From Lactarius indigo (Eukaryota > Basidiomycota > Agaricomycetes > Russulales > Russulaceae): a stretch of 64,000 nt of DNA. The position numbers were made by a program, and so were the translations under genes. Below, piece after piece: positions 23,834-36,400 of this stretch (positions are counted from its first letter, which is position 1; every line of letters starts with the position of its first letter). A model generated the notes under the pieces. The model searched no databases. It saw only the letters and a list, made by a program, of their open reading frames with translations, and was not told the DNA's origin. The stretch covers positions 1 to 64,000 of the forward strand of contig JAFKAC010000034.1 in the NCBI GenBank assembly GCA_025766275.1, written 5' to 3'.

Positions 23834-26800
23834 ACCCATCGGCCTGGGTGAGGGCTTTAAATTGTAATTCTGTAATCATGACGCGCTTTCGTTCTCTTCG
23901 AATTCCAGTCTCGATTCGTACGAATTACCGGATGGCCGACATAAAAGCGTTGGTGGACTCGGGGGCCACCGATAACTTCATACACCCGAATTTCATCAAG
24001 AAAATGGGTATAGGGATCCAGCAACTGATCCGACCGCGGAAGGTCTGGAACATAGACAGTACGGAAAATAAAGCTGGGTCCATCACTCACTTCACCGATC
24101 TGGATGTATACGCCAACGGGTATCACAGGACCATGAGATTCCTTATCACGAATCTCGGAAATGAAGAGGTTGTCCTAGGTTATCCCTGGTTGGCAACCTA
24201 CGAACCAACCATCAATTGGCGAGACGCGGTCATACATGAAAAGGTCATGCCAATTGTGATCAGCACACAGGACAGTCTGGACCGTCACACCGTCATCGCG
24301 ACCGCTCTAACTAACGATGAAAAGGAAGCGATAGCCCTCGAACTAGATGAGGAGGACACGTACTTGCGAGCAACTACGTCCACAGAATTGGCCATCCAGG
24401 CAAAAGGGGAGGAAAAGCCCGTAGAACTGCCGGTAGTCTACCACGCCTTCCAACAACTCTTCAGCGAAGAAGCGTCACAACGATTTCCCCCCACCAGGCC
24501 GTGGGACCACACAATAGACTTTAAGCCGGGTACCCCTTCAGCAATAGATTGCAAAATATACCCATTAACGCAAGAAGAAGAAGGGAAGCTCAAGGAATTT
24601 CTAGACGAGAAACTGCAGCAAGGATATCTGCGACCCTCCATATCCCCGTACGCATCTTCATTCTTCTTTGTCAAAAAGAAGGACGGAAAACTACTCCCCG
24701 TACAGGACTATCGCACCATCAATTCATATACTATACGAAATCAGTACCCGCTCCCCCTAATTCAAGACCTCATTTACGACCTCAGTAACGCCCACATCTA
24801 TACGAAGCTCGACATCCGCTGGGGATATAATAATATCCGAATACGAGACGGTGATCAGGAAAAGGCGGCCTTCAAGACCAAGTTTGGCCTTTTTGAGCCA
24901 ACAGTAATGTTCTTCGGTCTCACCAACTCGCCGGCCACCTTCCAAACAATGATGAACCACATCTATCGTGATACCATCGCGAAGCACGAACTCCGTGGTA
25001 CCATCATCCGTGTCTACATGGATGACATCGGCATCGCCACACGGGAAGGCGCCACATCCGCTGATCACGTAGCCGTGGTGACGGACGTTCTTCGCGTTGC
25101 TCAGGAACATGACCTCTACTTCAAGCTCGAAAAATGCCTTTTCCACCAACCTCGGATGGATTACCTGGGGGTAATCCTTGAAAAGGGGGTAACGCGCATG
25201 GACCCAGTAAAAGTTCGCGGCATCAGAGACTGGCCGACACCAACCAAGGTCAGGGACGTACGGTCATTTTTGGGTTTCTGTAACTTTTACCGCCTTTTCA
25301 TCCAAGGTTTCGCAACCCACGCACGACCACTCAACCGGTTAACGAGGAAAGATACCGAGTGGAACTGGGGAGACGATGAAGAGCGGGCCTTCAAAACCCT
25401 CAAACGACTCGTAACGGAAGAACCAGTACTAGCACACCCCAACTTACAAGATCAGTTCGAGCTAGAGGTCGACGCGTCAGGATTCGCGGTAGGCGCAGTA
25501 CTCCTACAAAAGAAAAATGACGGTCGCAAGCATCCTATAGGGTATTATTCGGCAACGCTGAATGAAGCGGAGTGAAATTACGACATTTATGACCTAGAAC
25601 TTCTCGCCATTGTCAAAGCCCTTCGCCACTGGAGACCTCTGCTCGCAGGGTCTCCGCACAAGATCAAAATATTCTCAGATCACCTAAATCTCCAATATTG
25701 GAAAACTCCGCAAAAGATCAGTCGAAGGGTCGCTCGAGAAGTACTAGAATTAATGGAGTACGACTTCGAGATCCATCACATCAAAGGAAAGAACAATGGC
25801 AGAGCGGATGCGCTATCACGACGGCCAGACTACGACCAAGGAGAGGGGGACAACCAAGGTGTGGTCGTCTTACCTCCGGAGGTATTTATACGAGCCACTA
25901 ATGCTGCGCGTACGTTGGAAACACACCCGATGATGCAACCGCCGAAGCGACGACAAGACCCCGCCATAATCAAAACCTGGATCGACGCCCATCGCCTCAA
26001 AAGATAGAGGGAGAGTGGTACAAGGACGGACGACTGGTAGTCACAGGACCCATGACAGCGTACTGGGCCATTATACAAGACCACCACGACCCACCGGTAC
26101 ACGGACATCCTGGAATAAGCAGGACACAACGGATCGTAGAGCGACACCACTGGTGGCCGAGTATCCGCCGGGATGTGTATGAGTACGTTACAGGATGTGC
26201 TGACTGTCAGCGAATCAAAGTCAATACAAGACCAACCCGTGCACCACTACACCCAATCACCGCTGCCAAGGACGCTCCTCCCTTCCATACCATTGCCCTT
26301 GACTTCATCACCAAACTGCCGATCTCACAGTCGTACGACAGCATTCTAACCGTTACTGATCATGATTGTAGCAAAGCATCCATATTTATTCCCTGCAACG
26401 AGGAGATCACAGCAGAGGGGACCGCCATTCTGTACGTCAACCACGTGTTCAAACGATTCGGATTACCGCGTAAAATTATTAGTGACCGAGACCCCCGGTT
26501 TACCTCCAAATTCACACGAGAAATATGCCGCATATTGGGTATCCAACAGAACATTTCCACGGCTTATCATCTGCGCACGGATGGGCAGTCGGAACGGACC
26601 AATCAGTGGCTTGAACAATATCTACGATTCTGGGCCAACGAGCGTCAAGATAACTGGGCGGCGTATCTCCCGATAGCAGAATTCGCTCACAACAATTGGC
26701 CCCATGAACACACGAAACAATCGCCATTCATGCTTCTGATGGGGTACAACCCGACCGCCGATTGGACGGATAAGCCATCTCCAATCCCAAACGTGATCAC

Positions 26801-28553
26801 CAGACTGACACAATTAAAGGAGGCACGCCGGCTTGCCCAAGACCTTATCAAAAAGGCACAAGACAGCTGGGTTCGGCACAAAGATACTCCACGCTATCAA
26901 GTCGGTGATCAAGTATGGCTGGAAGGAAGGCATCTACGGACCAATCAACCCACAGCGAAATTGGCGGCGCGACGCCACGGACCATTTAAAGTAGTACAGG
27001 TGATGTCCCCATACAACTACCGTCTCGAACTTCCCACGCAGTGGAGCATCCATCCAGTGTTTCACATCGACCTTCTCACGCCATACAAACGTACAGCTTT
27101 TCATGGCGAAAACTTTCCACGACCACCGCTGGATCTTGTGGAGGGAGAGGAGGAATATGAAGTCGAGGCCATTCTAGACTCGCGGCATTTCGGCCGCCGC
27201 AAAAAGCTCCAGTACCTCATCAAATGGAAGGGTTATTCGGACTCGGAGAACCAGTGGGTCGACAAAGATGACGTGTTTGCACCAGACGCGATCAAGGCGT
27301 ATCAAGAGGGCCAGGCGGGTGTGCGATCTTTTAAAAGCCAGCCCATGGACGACCAAGGAGAGCATCCCTCTTACCTCCGATCCACTCAGACGTCTATGCC
27401 CACTTCTCCTCTCAGACATGTCACCATGGCGATCCTCCTCGACCAAGTCGCACAAGACGCCACCAACCTCATCGAAGACGACGAAGAAACCGTGGTTCAA
27501 CAGGTCCAGCTCACTCCGTACACACCTGCAAACATACGAGCGGGGCATATCACCGCTCAAGAATGGGCTAATGTCTTACAGAGGTTCCCCGACCCGACTA
27601 GCCAGCCCGACGATGAGCAGCAGCATGCCGTCGCTCACATCTTCAGAGACGACAACGGCAATCGAGAACCCGTTGCCATTATCCCCCCAGGTGACGACCT
27701 CATCGGCACGAGGGGAATTCTCCCCGCCGACCGTCCCCTCGAAGACCCAACAGGAGTTAGAAGCAGCGGAGGATTGGCGGAGGACGGCGAAGGAGTGGGC
27801 CGACGAACAACTGCGCTTAGCGCAGAGGAGATTGAGCGAGTTGCGGCAGCGCAGGCAGCGCTCCCTAACGACGAAGCTCACGCTGACGACGAAGATTACT
27901 ACCCGGTCAGACACCCCCTCCTTCGAATGCACAGCCACCCTACTAATCCCCGAATCACCCCATGGCTCGTTCACACCGACGGAACCCCCATGTCTCGAGG
28001 ACGTGTGTGACTGCCCGGCGTCGCACTTCACACCCCCATTACGCACGATGACGACCCCGCGCAGGTCCTTGCGCCTGAAGGGTTCAGGGCGAATCGACAG
28101 CCCCATTACGTTCACTTCCCCATCACCGGACCTGATGGCGTAGAGAGGAACGCCAGCCATGTTCAGATTGTCGGAGGTGCGAACCCTTTTGTACTGGGGC
28201 TTATCCCCGGCTCTCCCCATCTTTACGGCAAACCCCTCTACGCCTTCCCGATGCTATCGGCCGCGGGACGCGCCTTCATCGCCCACGAGGATCTAGTTAT
28301 CCTCGCCTCCGACAAGATCACAGACCGCGCACTGAACCGCATTGGGGACGAGTCCCTGACTGCGGAGGTGACGCGTTATCGAGCAGCCGCGTACGAAGAA
28401 GAACGGCTTGCGGCTCGCATTCGCCAGCTTCAAGCAATGCGACTATCAGCGAGGGACGACAAGCGGGACTGCATTTATCGCTTGGAGAGGGCTAACGTCT
28501 TCGAGCGGATTAGTGACGAGCAGTCTACATGGACGGCGAGGGACTTTCGGTGA
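23814..28553 (+). pseudogene. Element 1 pol: PR-RT-RH-IN-chromodomain plus C-terminal tail
   Basis: This is the polyprotein that matures gag, copies the RNA and integrates the cDNA. In order: protease ALVDSGATDNFI (about 23950); RT with FFFVKKKDGK, LDIRWGYNNIRI and YMDD (25015-25026); RNase H LEVDASGFAVGAVL (about 25465); integrase H2C2 HHDPPVHGHPG..CADCQ (26080-26215); DDE residues in LDFITKLP (about 26308), SDRDPRF (about 26480) and DGQSERTN (about 26590); GPY-like KLAARRHGPF; and a chromodomain EEEYEVEAILDSRHF..YLIKWKGY (27150-27300). A long tail follows, with LTAEVTRYRA and a coiled coil, ending ARDFR-stop. Breaks are TGA at 25573-25575, a one-base frameshift near 26003 and TGA at 28008-28010. 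The catalytic residues seen are intact. Confidence 0.9.
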
Positions 28554-28570
28554 GTCTGGGGACTCACGTT

Positions 28571-28583
28571 GAAAAGGGGGTGA
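28571..28583 (+). other. Element 1 polypurine tract
   Basis: GAAAAGGGGGTGA lies directly before the 3' LTR. This is the expected position of the RNase H-resistant primer for plus-strand synthesis. Confidence 0.8.
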
Positions 28584-29047
28584 TGTTACGGTTTTCGCAT
28601 CGGACCCTTACTGTACCGGTTGTGGCTACGGCTGTAAGGTATATTAGTCACGGACTCGGGGTTTACGGTAGGAGTTAGGCGTTGAGGGATGACTCGATCC
28701 TAGTACAGGTAGTAGTAGTATTAGGATTGCGGTACTTACGCGATACGTTGGACGCTACGTTACGGTGACTCATAGCAGCGCTTGAAAGCCTGCTCTTCTT
28801 GTATTTAAGGTAGCTGCGGAAGACCAAGATGCGCTATCTTGGTCTTCTTCAATCGTCACTTCTAGTCTCTTTCATTCTCATCTCTAAAGCCGTGCCTCCC
28901 ATCTAGGGAAGTGCCTCGTCCAAGATCCTAGTGTCTGCGTACATCTAGAACCGCCTTCGAAGCCATACGCCTTTGCGCGTGATTAGCTAAGTCATAGGAG
29001 TCGCCTTAATCGAGCTCAAGTCGAGCTAACGTCGTGACGGCATTACA
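28584..29047 (+). repeat. Element 1 3' LTR
   Basis: A 464-bp copy of the 5' LTR with two differences by eye (28662 region T/C, and G/A in the terminal GACGGCATTACA). It is followed by the CGTTA target duplication. Confidence 0.95.
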
Positions 29048-29052
29048 CGTTA

Positions 29053-29760
29053 CACCCATGGCACAATTCATGCACAATTCATGGACAAACACCACAACCA
29101 AACACCCTCCATTCACACTCCTTATGGGGTGGGAACCTCATACAACATGGATCCCCAAACTGTCAAGTTGTCCCACAGTGGATCAACGATTAGAAGAATT
29201 GCTGGTCCTTAGACAGCATGCCCAGGACAGCATCAGGCATGCACAACACCTCATGGCACAGCGAGGCAAAATGGGGTTCACACCTTATCAACAAGGGGAC
29301 TATGTATGGTTAGAAGGAACAACCTCCACACCTTCTATCCCACAAGCAAACTTGCCCCCAAAAGATACAGACCCCTTAAAATAACAAAGGTTCTTTCAGA
29401 TGTTTCTTATGAGCTCGAACTTCCCACATCATGGAAGATTCACCCTGTATTTCATACAAACCTTCTCACACTGTATAAGGAGATGGAGATGCACGGAACA
29501 AACTTCACCTGGCCTCCACCTGACCTTATCAATGGAGAAGAAGAATATGAAGTGGAGTGAATTGAAGACACCTAGGAATGAGGCTGAGGGTGCAAACTCC
29601 ACTTCCTGGTAAAGTGGAAGGGATTCCCCACAAGTGACAACACATGGGAACCTGTGACCAATCTAACACACACCAAGGACACAATTAGAGACTACTATTG
29701 TTCACACCCATCCGCCACAAGGGCTGGACGAAAGATATAAAGAGAACACCCTCAATCAAA
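29053..29760 (+). pseudogene. Old family-D element: integrase C-terminus and chromodomain relic
   Basis: Directly after the LTR remnant, coding sequence matches the Element 3 integrase tail: [63 protein letters not shown] and [18 protein letters not shown]. It continues with a chromodomain remnant ([19 protein letters not shown], about 29600-29655). Frameshifts and stops are frequent, and CpG is strongly depleted compared with Element 3. Everything between the 5' LTR and the integrase C-terminus is missing, so a large internal deletion preceded or accompanied decay. Confidence 0.85.
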
Positions 29761-29780
29761 CCCTTTAGCAGCACAACACC

Positions 29781-31409
29781 ATGGCTACCACCCCAGTCCC
29801 TGACACAACCCTCGTCAATGTCCTCAACGTGGATCCCCAACTCACTGCCCTCTTCAATGGTGAAACCATCGCTGTCACCAACCTGTCATTCACCATCCCT
29901 GGAATCCCTCGATTGTCACCACCACCACCATCCACAGACTCTCCCCGGTCTACTGTGACCATCAACCCAGTACCCATCATCCCCTGCTCCCCTGAACAAG
30001 AACCAGGGGAACTCATGCCATCTACACCCAAGGAAGGCCAATACTCACCAACTCCCCCTCCTCGTCAAAACCCTACACCATCACCTGAGGCACCTGTACC
30101 ATCACCGACACCCTCGACACCACCACCCCCACTAGAATCCCCTCCTACACCACTCACCCCCATCTGAGTTCACACCCCCATCAACTACAACAGACCCAAC
30201 ACCCCTAGCGAAGAAACTGATGACCCAGGTGCCCCCTTCTTCCCAAACACCCCTGGCTTGCCCAAGTACTACCCATTGCAAATCCCACTACCTGAGGGTG
30301 GATTCCACATTGCGAAGTACATCTACTATCGCAAAGGATTCACCAAGGTAGTGGGAACAATGCGGCAAGAACACCCTCACTATGGCAAAACCATCTACCT
30401 GTCTACTCTGTGTCCCAACATCTCTGCTCCCCCATTCACTGCAGAGCAACTCCAGTTCTTTGATCCAAACGACATCCACACCTGTGCTCTGGACAAAACC
30501 CTGATTGAGCTTAACTCCCCACACCTCACTGCCAAAATAACTCAATTACACACAGGACTTGTGGCTCTGAAGGAGCTGGATGAAAAACACAAGAAGCGAG
30601 AAGAGGATGCCTGAAAACTCAGAGCAGACCAGCTCATGGTGGACCTAATGCTAGCCAGTACAAAAAGATGTTTGCAGTATGCAGGAGCCCTCACCACCAT
30701 CGCTGACAAGTATGCTCATCTCACTGCACTCCCTGCTCCACAACACCATTCCCACTATGCCATCCCCTTTTCCCCCAGACATGGTGGACCAGTCAAGTTT
30801 CCTTGACTCATCGACAGACCCTGCTGACGATGGTGTTACCAGTGTAATAGTCCTCACCACCTTGTATGTGACTGCCCCATGAGACCAAGGCCAGCCTGCC
30901 AACATTGTCAAAGCCAGGAGCACCAATCGTATCGGTGTATCTTCTATCGTGCAGAGATGGTCACCGAGGTGATTACCATGCAACAAGCAGAAGAATGGAT
31001 ATGTCAGGAGATGTCCCCTGATGAAACCACCTCCTTCACTGTGCCCTCCCCACCAACCACTGCAGCTGCCACTCAGGGAAGGTGGTATGGGCGATGCTTC
31101 TGTTCCAATGCTAATCACGACGAGATCCATTGTCCACAATACAAGATGTGTCGCAAGTGTGGTGCATGGGGTCCCTTCCTTTTCCTCTGCACTCACTACT
31201 GCCCCACAGATATGGTGGGATGGAGTACACATGGCGTGTCTGCAACATCACCATCCACTTCTCAATCCAATGCATGCTCTGGCACTTGGTGCACACATGG
31301 CATGTCTCCCATGTCACCATCCACTTCTCAATCCAATGCACACTCTGGCACTCGACGCACAATGTGGCACGTCTCCCATGTCACCATCCACTTCTTGTCT
31401 GACCCTTGA
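29781..31409 (+). pseudogene. Old family-D element: third ORF (zinc-knuckle protein) relic
   Basis: The frame starts with an ATG (29781) and is colinear with the Element 3 third ORF at 62104-63555. It has TPVPDTTLVN, a Pro-rich segment, PKYYPLQIPLPEGG, YIYYRKGFTKVVGTM, ISAPPFTAEQLQFFDP and a coiled-coil region. Cys clusters follow: CYQCNSPHHLVCDC, CQHCQSQEHQSYRC, CFCSNANHDEIHC and CRKCGAWGPFLFLCTHYC. In-frame TGA codons occur at 30165-30167 and 30612-30614, with further stops near 30800. After 31200 the sequence enters a local duplication (two copies of a phrase containing CACATGGC..TCACCATCCACTTCTCAATC, about 31225 and 31290). No 3' LTR follows. Confidence 0.85.
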
Positions 31410-31909
31410 CTCCCCAATCTCAACCATCACCCCTTCCACTCAACCTGCACCACCCATTGTGCCTACAGCAACAGATGGCAGCAACACACCCACCATGCAT
31501 GAGGATCAGGGTCCCATGATGTCTGGTGCCCCCAAAGGTCTGCCAGGACCATCCAATACTCAACATGCTGCTGTGACAACTGGTGGCCCTGACACAGAGA
31601 TGTCCATAGTACATCTACTATCATCCCACCTGCATTCTATGTGACTAACAACACACTTTCACAAAGATTATCTCAAACCCACTGTATGTCTCTGCAACCC
31701 CACACACCCCATTTTGCTAACTTGATTCCCAGCACCAGCATCATCTAGAAGACTCCTGTCCCAACTACCCCTCCAGTACTGCTGTTGGAAGATGCCAACA
31801 TCCAAACCCAGGAAGGTATGCCCTTTATGCTATCACAACAGTTACCAACCACACCCTGCTAGAGCCTGCTCCCCATCCCAACTCAGCTGGCACAAACGAT
31901 GACACATGG
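31410..31909. other. Non-coding stretch, nothing recognised
   Basis: No coding block is identified beyond the local duplication that starts before it, and no purine tract or LTR marks the end of the family-D relic. Confidence 0.4.
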
Positions 31910-32478
31910 ATGATGGACACAATGGCAAGCACCCCTGACCAAGCTTCAGAAGGTGCACTGTCAACTGCCACCAATGGCATCCCTGCAAAGCCTGGCCCCC
32001 AATGCAAGTCCACCAACACAACTGACAATGTGCCAATGACACTGATGGACACAGTGAGAATGGCTCCAATGCCTGGAGCAGTGTTGACTGGTGATGCCTT
32101 GGAGGCAACCAGCAAGACTGATAAGAGCACCTCAAAGACCAAGATAAAGAAAGCAGGCATCATGTGCCCTGGAAAGAGCACAACTGCAAGGTAGGTATTA
32201 GGATCATTTCAATCACTTGTCCTAACACAGCCCCATAGGAACCTCTATGCAATCAACTTCCTCAAGGACCATCAAGTGACATGCAACAAGTTTGTGAAGA
32301 TATGAAACAAGTTGGACAAAGATACCTGCATAGTAAGTCATTCATTTCTCACCTGACACAATCTAACCCAATTATATCTACAGACATATACCTGGTGCAA
32401 ACTCAAGGTGATGAAGAAGAAAACTACTGGCTCAATGCCAGCTTGAAGACCTCACTGGAGCCTCAGTTGAATTGGTAG
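31910..32478 (+). pseudogene. Fragment of an unrecognised spliced gene
   Basis: Two coding pieces seem joined by a short intron. SKTKIKKAGIMCPGKSTTAR (ending 32191) precedes a GTAGGT..CACAG segment (about 32192-32231). NLYAINFLKDHQVTCNKF and VKIWNKLDKDT follow (about 32239-32330), then a second GTAAGT..TACAG intron (about 32332-32382). The pattern PGK-TTARNLYA..FLKDH resembles a short domain I recall from multicopy basidiomycete proteins, but I cannot name it. No start is evident, and the piece ends at a TAG near 32478. Confidence 0.35.
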
Positions 32479-32915
32479 TTTCTTGGTAGTGTAGAATGAT
32501 TTCTTTTGTTGTGTACTGCAGTAGAATGGACTCAGCTCAACTGAACTCAATGTAATTCAATTCTTCACATTTGTGCATGGTTCAACAACATTCAGTAAGA
32601 TTCAATGGATATCAATAAGATTCAATAGGTGAAATCAATTGTTGTGCAATTGCATGCAACAAATATCAATTATTTACAACACACAAATGAATCTGATTGG
32701 ATATAGTCTGGAAAGTTGAATTTGATTGAATCAATTCAATTAAATTAAATCCTATCCTGTTTTGTTCATCAGGGTTTTGACTGGGTTTCAAGGGGGATAT
32801 CAAGGGAGAACATCAGGGAAGGAGCTGCTGACTAAGCATAATTGTAGAAACAGAAACGGAAACAGAAATAAATATATGGACTATGTATAATGAGAGTTGA
32901 TATATGTGGTCAATA
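32479..32915. other. AT-rich non-coding stretch
   Basis: Sequence rich in ATTCAAT-type words (for example around 32540-32740), with no gene. It leads into the palindrome. Confidence 0.5.
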
Positions 32916-33400
32916 TATAAACATGGGCGTCGAAAGTTCATCTGCATCAGCAGATAGGTCGTGTTTGTACTTGAAATATATGTTTTATTGTATTCCGAGT
33001 AGAATGGTATATTCTGGGAGTCCAAACCGGCCGCGTATAATGAGATACGATATACGCGGCACCTTTTGGGTTCCAATATTTCCCAAACTGGCCGCGTATA
33101 ATGAGATGCAATATACGCGGCACCTTTTGGGTGTCCATATCGACCGCGTATAATGAGATTAATTATACGCGGTCGATATGGACACCCAAAAGGTGCCGCG
33201 TATATTGCATCTCATTATACGCGGCCAGTTTGGGAAATATTGGAACCCAAAAGGTGCCGCGTATATCGTATCTCATTATACGCGGCCGGTTTGGACTCCC
33301 AGAATATACCATTCTACTCGGAATACAATAAAACATATATTTCAAGTACAAACACGACCTATCTGCTGATGCAGATGAACTTTCGACGCCCATGTTTATA
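32916..33400. repeat. 485-bp near-perfect palindrome with five nested hairpins
   Basis: Two 239-bp arms face each other around a 7-nt centre (33155-33161); 32916 pairs with 33400. Within it are five copies of a 29-bp hairpin, CCGCGTATA, an 11-nt loop, TATACGCGG, at about 33031, 33091, 33144, 33197 and 33257. Loops begin AATGAGAT and differ only in the last bases (ACGAT, GCAAT, TAATT, and their complements). Segments between hairpins carry CACCTTTTGGGT, as in the array at 15496-16361. Arms appear identical by eye over long stretches, which implies recent formation or gene conversion. Confidence 0.95.
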
Positions 33401-33409
33401 CATCCTATA

Positions 33410-36400
33410 TATGAGGGACTATATTGGATCTCAAATGGAGAGATTAAACCCATAAACCCACCATTAACCCTTTACCGAATTAGCTTTTACCCCCCTACAA
33501 TCTCAGTCACCCCTACAACTGTACTACAAACCGACAAATCAGTTAGTGACATGGAATACGCATACAATCGTGCTTATCTCGGGCATCTAGGATCATCTGA
33601 CCGAGAAAGTACCCTCCACTGCACCCAACATGCGTCTAATGAACTGTCTGAACTAACAATCGTACCTCGGAATTACCAGACAGAGCTATGTACTTGTTTG
33701 AACAAAGCACTGATTTTGTTCACACTCGACCACGCACGACACCAACTATTCTGTGCCTTTAATACGAACAAACGGGACTACCTCAGACAACACGACGAAT
33801 TACGAACATTCTCTAAATATCGAACACATTTGCTGTACCCTTGGGGCTCTTACTCGGCAACAACCACGTACTGTGTGTTATGCGACACCTGCCCACCCTC
33901 TCTTGCAAACAGCGAATCTTTATCATGGATGATGAAATGCACTACATTGTTCGACATCCTTCTTAGCATCGCCCACTCGCACCCCTTCGATGATTGGAAG
34001 GAAACACCGACCATCACCCCTTTTCCACCACCCTCTCCCTTCGATTGCAGTCGCTATGTGTGCTATTATGAACCCCTCGCGCTGCTTCACACTCTTGCAT
34101 GCTGGTGCCGTCTGCTCGTCGACACGCGGTACTACCGGGTCATCATCCTTGCAGATCCCCATCACCGCCAGGCCCCCCGCCTCACCCCGACGAACTACAA
34201 CCTTCACCAGTATCACAACCGTGATACTAACCTTCTTACCGTTCACCTTCCTCGCCACCTTGTCCTTACTCCACCCAATGCCGACATCCTCACGGTTGTC
34301 GTCCCATCATCGTCGCTCCTCCTCGCAACTGATCTGACTGCCACAGTCGACATTCATTCCCTTCACCACCCGGCACATGTCACTGCTGCCCCTTGATTCT
34401 ACAGTGACCATCTTGTGATCGCAGACGATCCCCTTCTGAGGAGGGGGGTAATTCAGTCGCTTCACGACTCAATCACCACAAAACACCCAGGCAAGGACAA
34501 AAAACCGCTTACCCTTCGGCGACATCCCATGGAAACAGAAGCCGTTAAGCATAACACAGAATGCCGGACACGTCGGGAAAACAAAAATCTCCCTACGTTA
34601 CCCCGCGCACCTTCGTCATTCCCCGACCCGCAACAAAATACGCCCTGTATCAACATAATCATCCGAGACTTCGACGCAAAGACCTCCGAGACCATCGGTT
34701 TCGCTACCACCACCAACCAAAGATGCTTCAGAATCAGGGTCATCATACTGACAAAAGAAAACTGTAACATCAAAAGAATGACTAACATGTTCAGTGACCG
34801 TATACCACCACACTACGAACTGCCAAACGAGACACCGTCCAAGCGTTGACAACGAGTACAAAATCTCAATCCTTGTACCAACCCCTGGGGTTACAACGAA
34901 CAAACAATGCAGATACTAGTAATGCAACCCACCCACGACACACAACCGTTTAAAAGGACAACACGGCCCCCACACGAGATAACCATGAGATCCATACCCC
35001 TGACATATCGACAGACACCTATCCCCTCGCAAACAAGCGAAAAACGTCTCCCAATGTGGAACATACTCCACAGAGTTCTCTTGTTGGTTATAACAGCTAG
35101 GGAAGGGTCGAACAGAAGTCATCAAACGACTTACGGCGAACTCACACCACCACCACATAAACCGTCTCATGTTTCGGATAAGATACGATCTCTGAGGCTG
35201 GGGGAGACCCACGACACAATTTACAAGAAATCGCTCACCTCTGATCATACAATCTACACCATCAGAAATCAAAAAGAACAACCCCCACCCCAATCAACCT
35301 CGGAAAACACCGAACGAGATAACGAAGGAATCTTCGACCAGAGGAAGACGCCACTATCTCTGATACGATGGAAGGAACGTTCCACCGTGCGCGATAGGAC
35401 GAAACCCCTAGATAATGCCCAAACACCAACACAACTCGCACAACATAAGAAGCGAGTGCAGTCAAACACCGACCCCACCACCACGAATTCCCCAACGATG
35501 GATAAACAGTATCCACTGACCACAACTATCACGGCTGACCAGCTCCCTGTCCAGTGGACGTTCAAGACAGACGACAAACAGGCAGTCCCCGCCCCTCTCG
35601 TTATCAAAGTGGATCGACACGCTCACCTAATGTCGACGCCCTCGCCATCTCTTAACGCTGCACAGCCTGACGAAGTGGGCCAACCCATCGTCACCCCTGA
35701 CCACGATAATATGCCCAATGTCCGCACCCCAGGAAATGCAGACGTCGACCAGAAAAAGGGGCCACTCCACACTAATTCAGAAACGGACACCCTTCGCTGA
35801 CACCACCTGTACAACCTAGTAGGCACAGATGCAATATTTGCAACAAACGACTGCACGTTCCACGTTCACAGTTACTTCTTCACGCGTGAATCACCATATT
35901 TCCGACGACTTTGGAAAGTCGAGGGATCTATGGCGGAAAAGCCCATTGACCTCAGTAACGACGAGCCGATTTCAATTGGAAACGACGCCACCGCGACACC
36001 ATACTATGTCGCACTCAGCAAGGTAACAACCAAGGAGTTTGAACTGCTCTTATGGGTCTTCTATAACCCAGACTACTCCGTTTACGAAGCGACTACTCAA
36101 GAATAGACACTAGTCCTTCGGTTAGCACAACAATGGGAGTTCCCCAGGGTCGAAGCCCTGTGCTGGAGAGAACTTCTGAACATCGGTGTATTTGCTCACT
36201 CTCCGTTACAGGTACCACGCGGTCGATCTCCTCACATGAACAACAGAGTTTGTCAATCCCCCCAACCACAAACGGTCTACGCACAGTTGACCACCCCCAA
36301 CGAATCTGATGGGGTTCATCGCCTCTATCACCCACGCATGATTCACGCGCGACCAACCACCTCAGACGAACCAGAACCCGAAGTACGACAGAGTCCACCA

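Larger units (their letters stand above)
21359..29047 (+). mobile_element. Element 1: Ty3/gypsy chromovirus, complete with TSD
   Basis: A 7,689-bp LTR retrotransposon lies between two 464-bp LTRs and is flanked by CGTTA at 21354-21358 and 29048-29052. By eye the LTRs differ at two positions, both transitions, so insertion is fairly recent. The order is gag, protease-RT-RNaseH, integrase and chromodomain, which is Ty3/gypsy. It shares family with Element 2. Coding regions carry five in-frame TGA codons and several frameshifts, so this copy is not autonomous. It sits in the 3' end of an older family-D LTR. Confidence 0.95.

Noticed and set aside
25573..25575. TGA as a recoded sense codon in these elements
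   Set aside because: TGA replaces CGA (Arg) at the positions that can be compared, not one constant residue, and the sites are not shared between copies, so decay is the simpler explanation.
27576..28220. 214-codon minus-strand frame opposite Element 1 pol
   Set aside because: It is the shadow of the GC-rich pol tail on the other strand, with no independent conservation in Element 2.
33101..33455. Mirror-image open frames across the palindrome
   Set aside because: They are a by-product of the palindrome: the same peptide appears on both strands.
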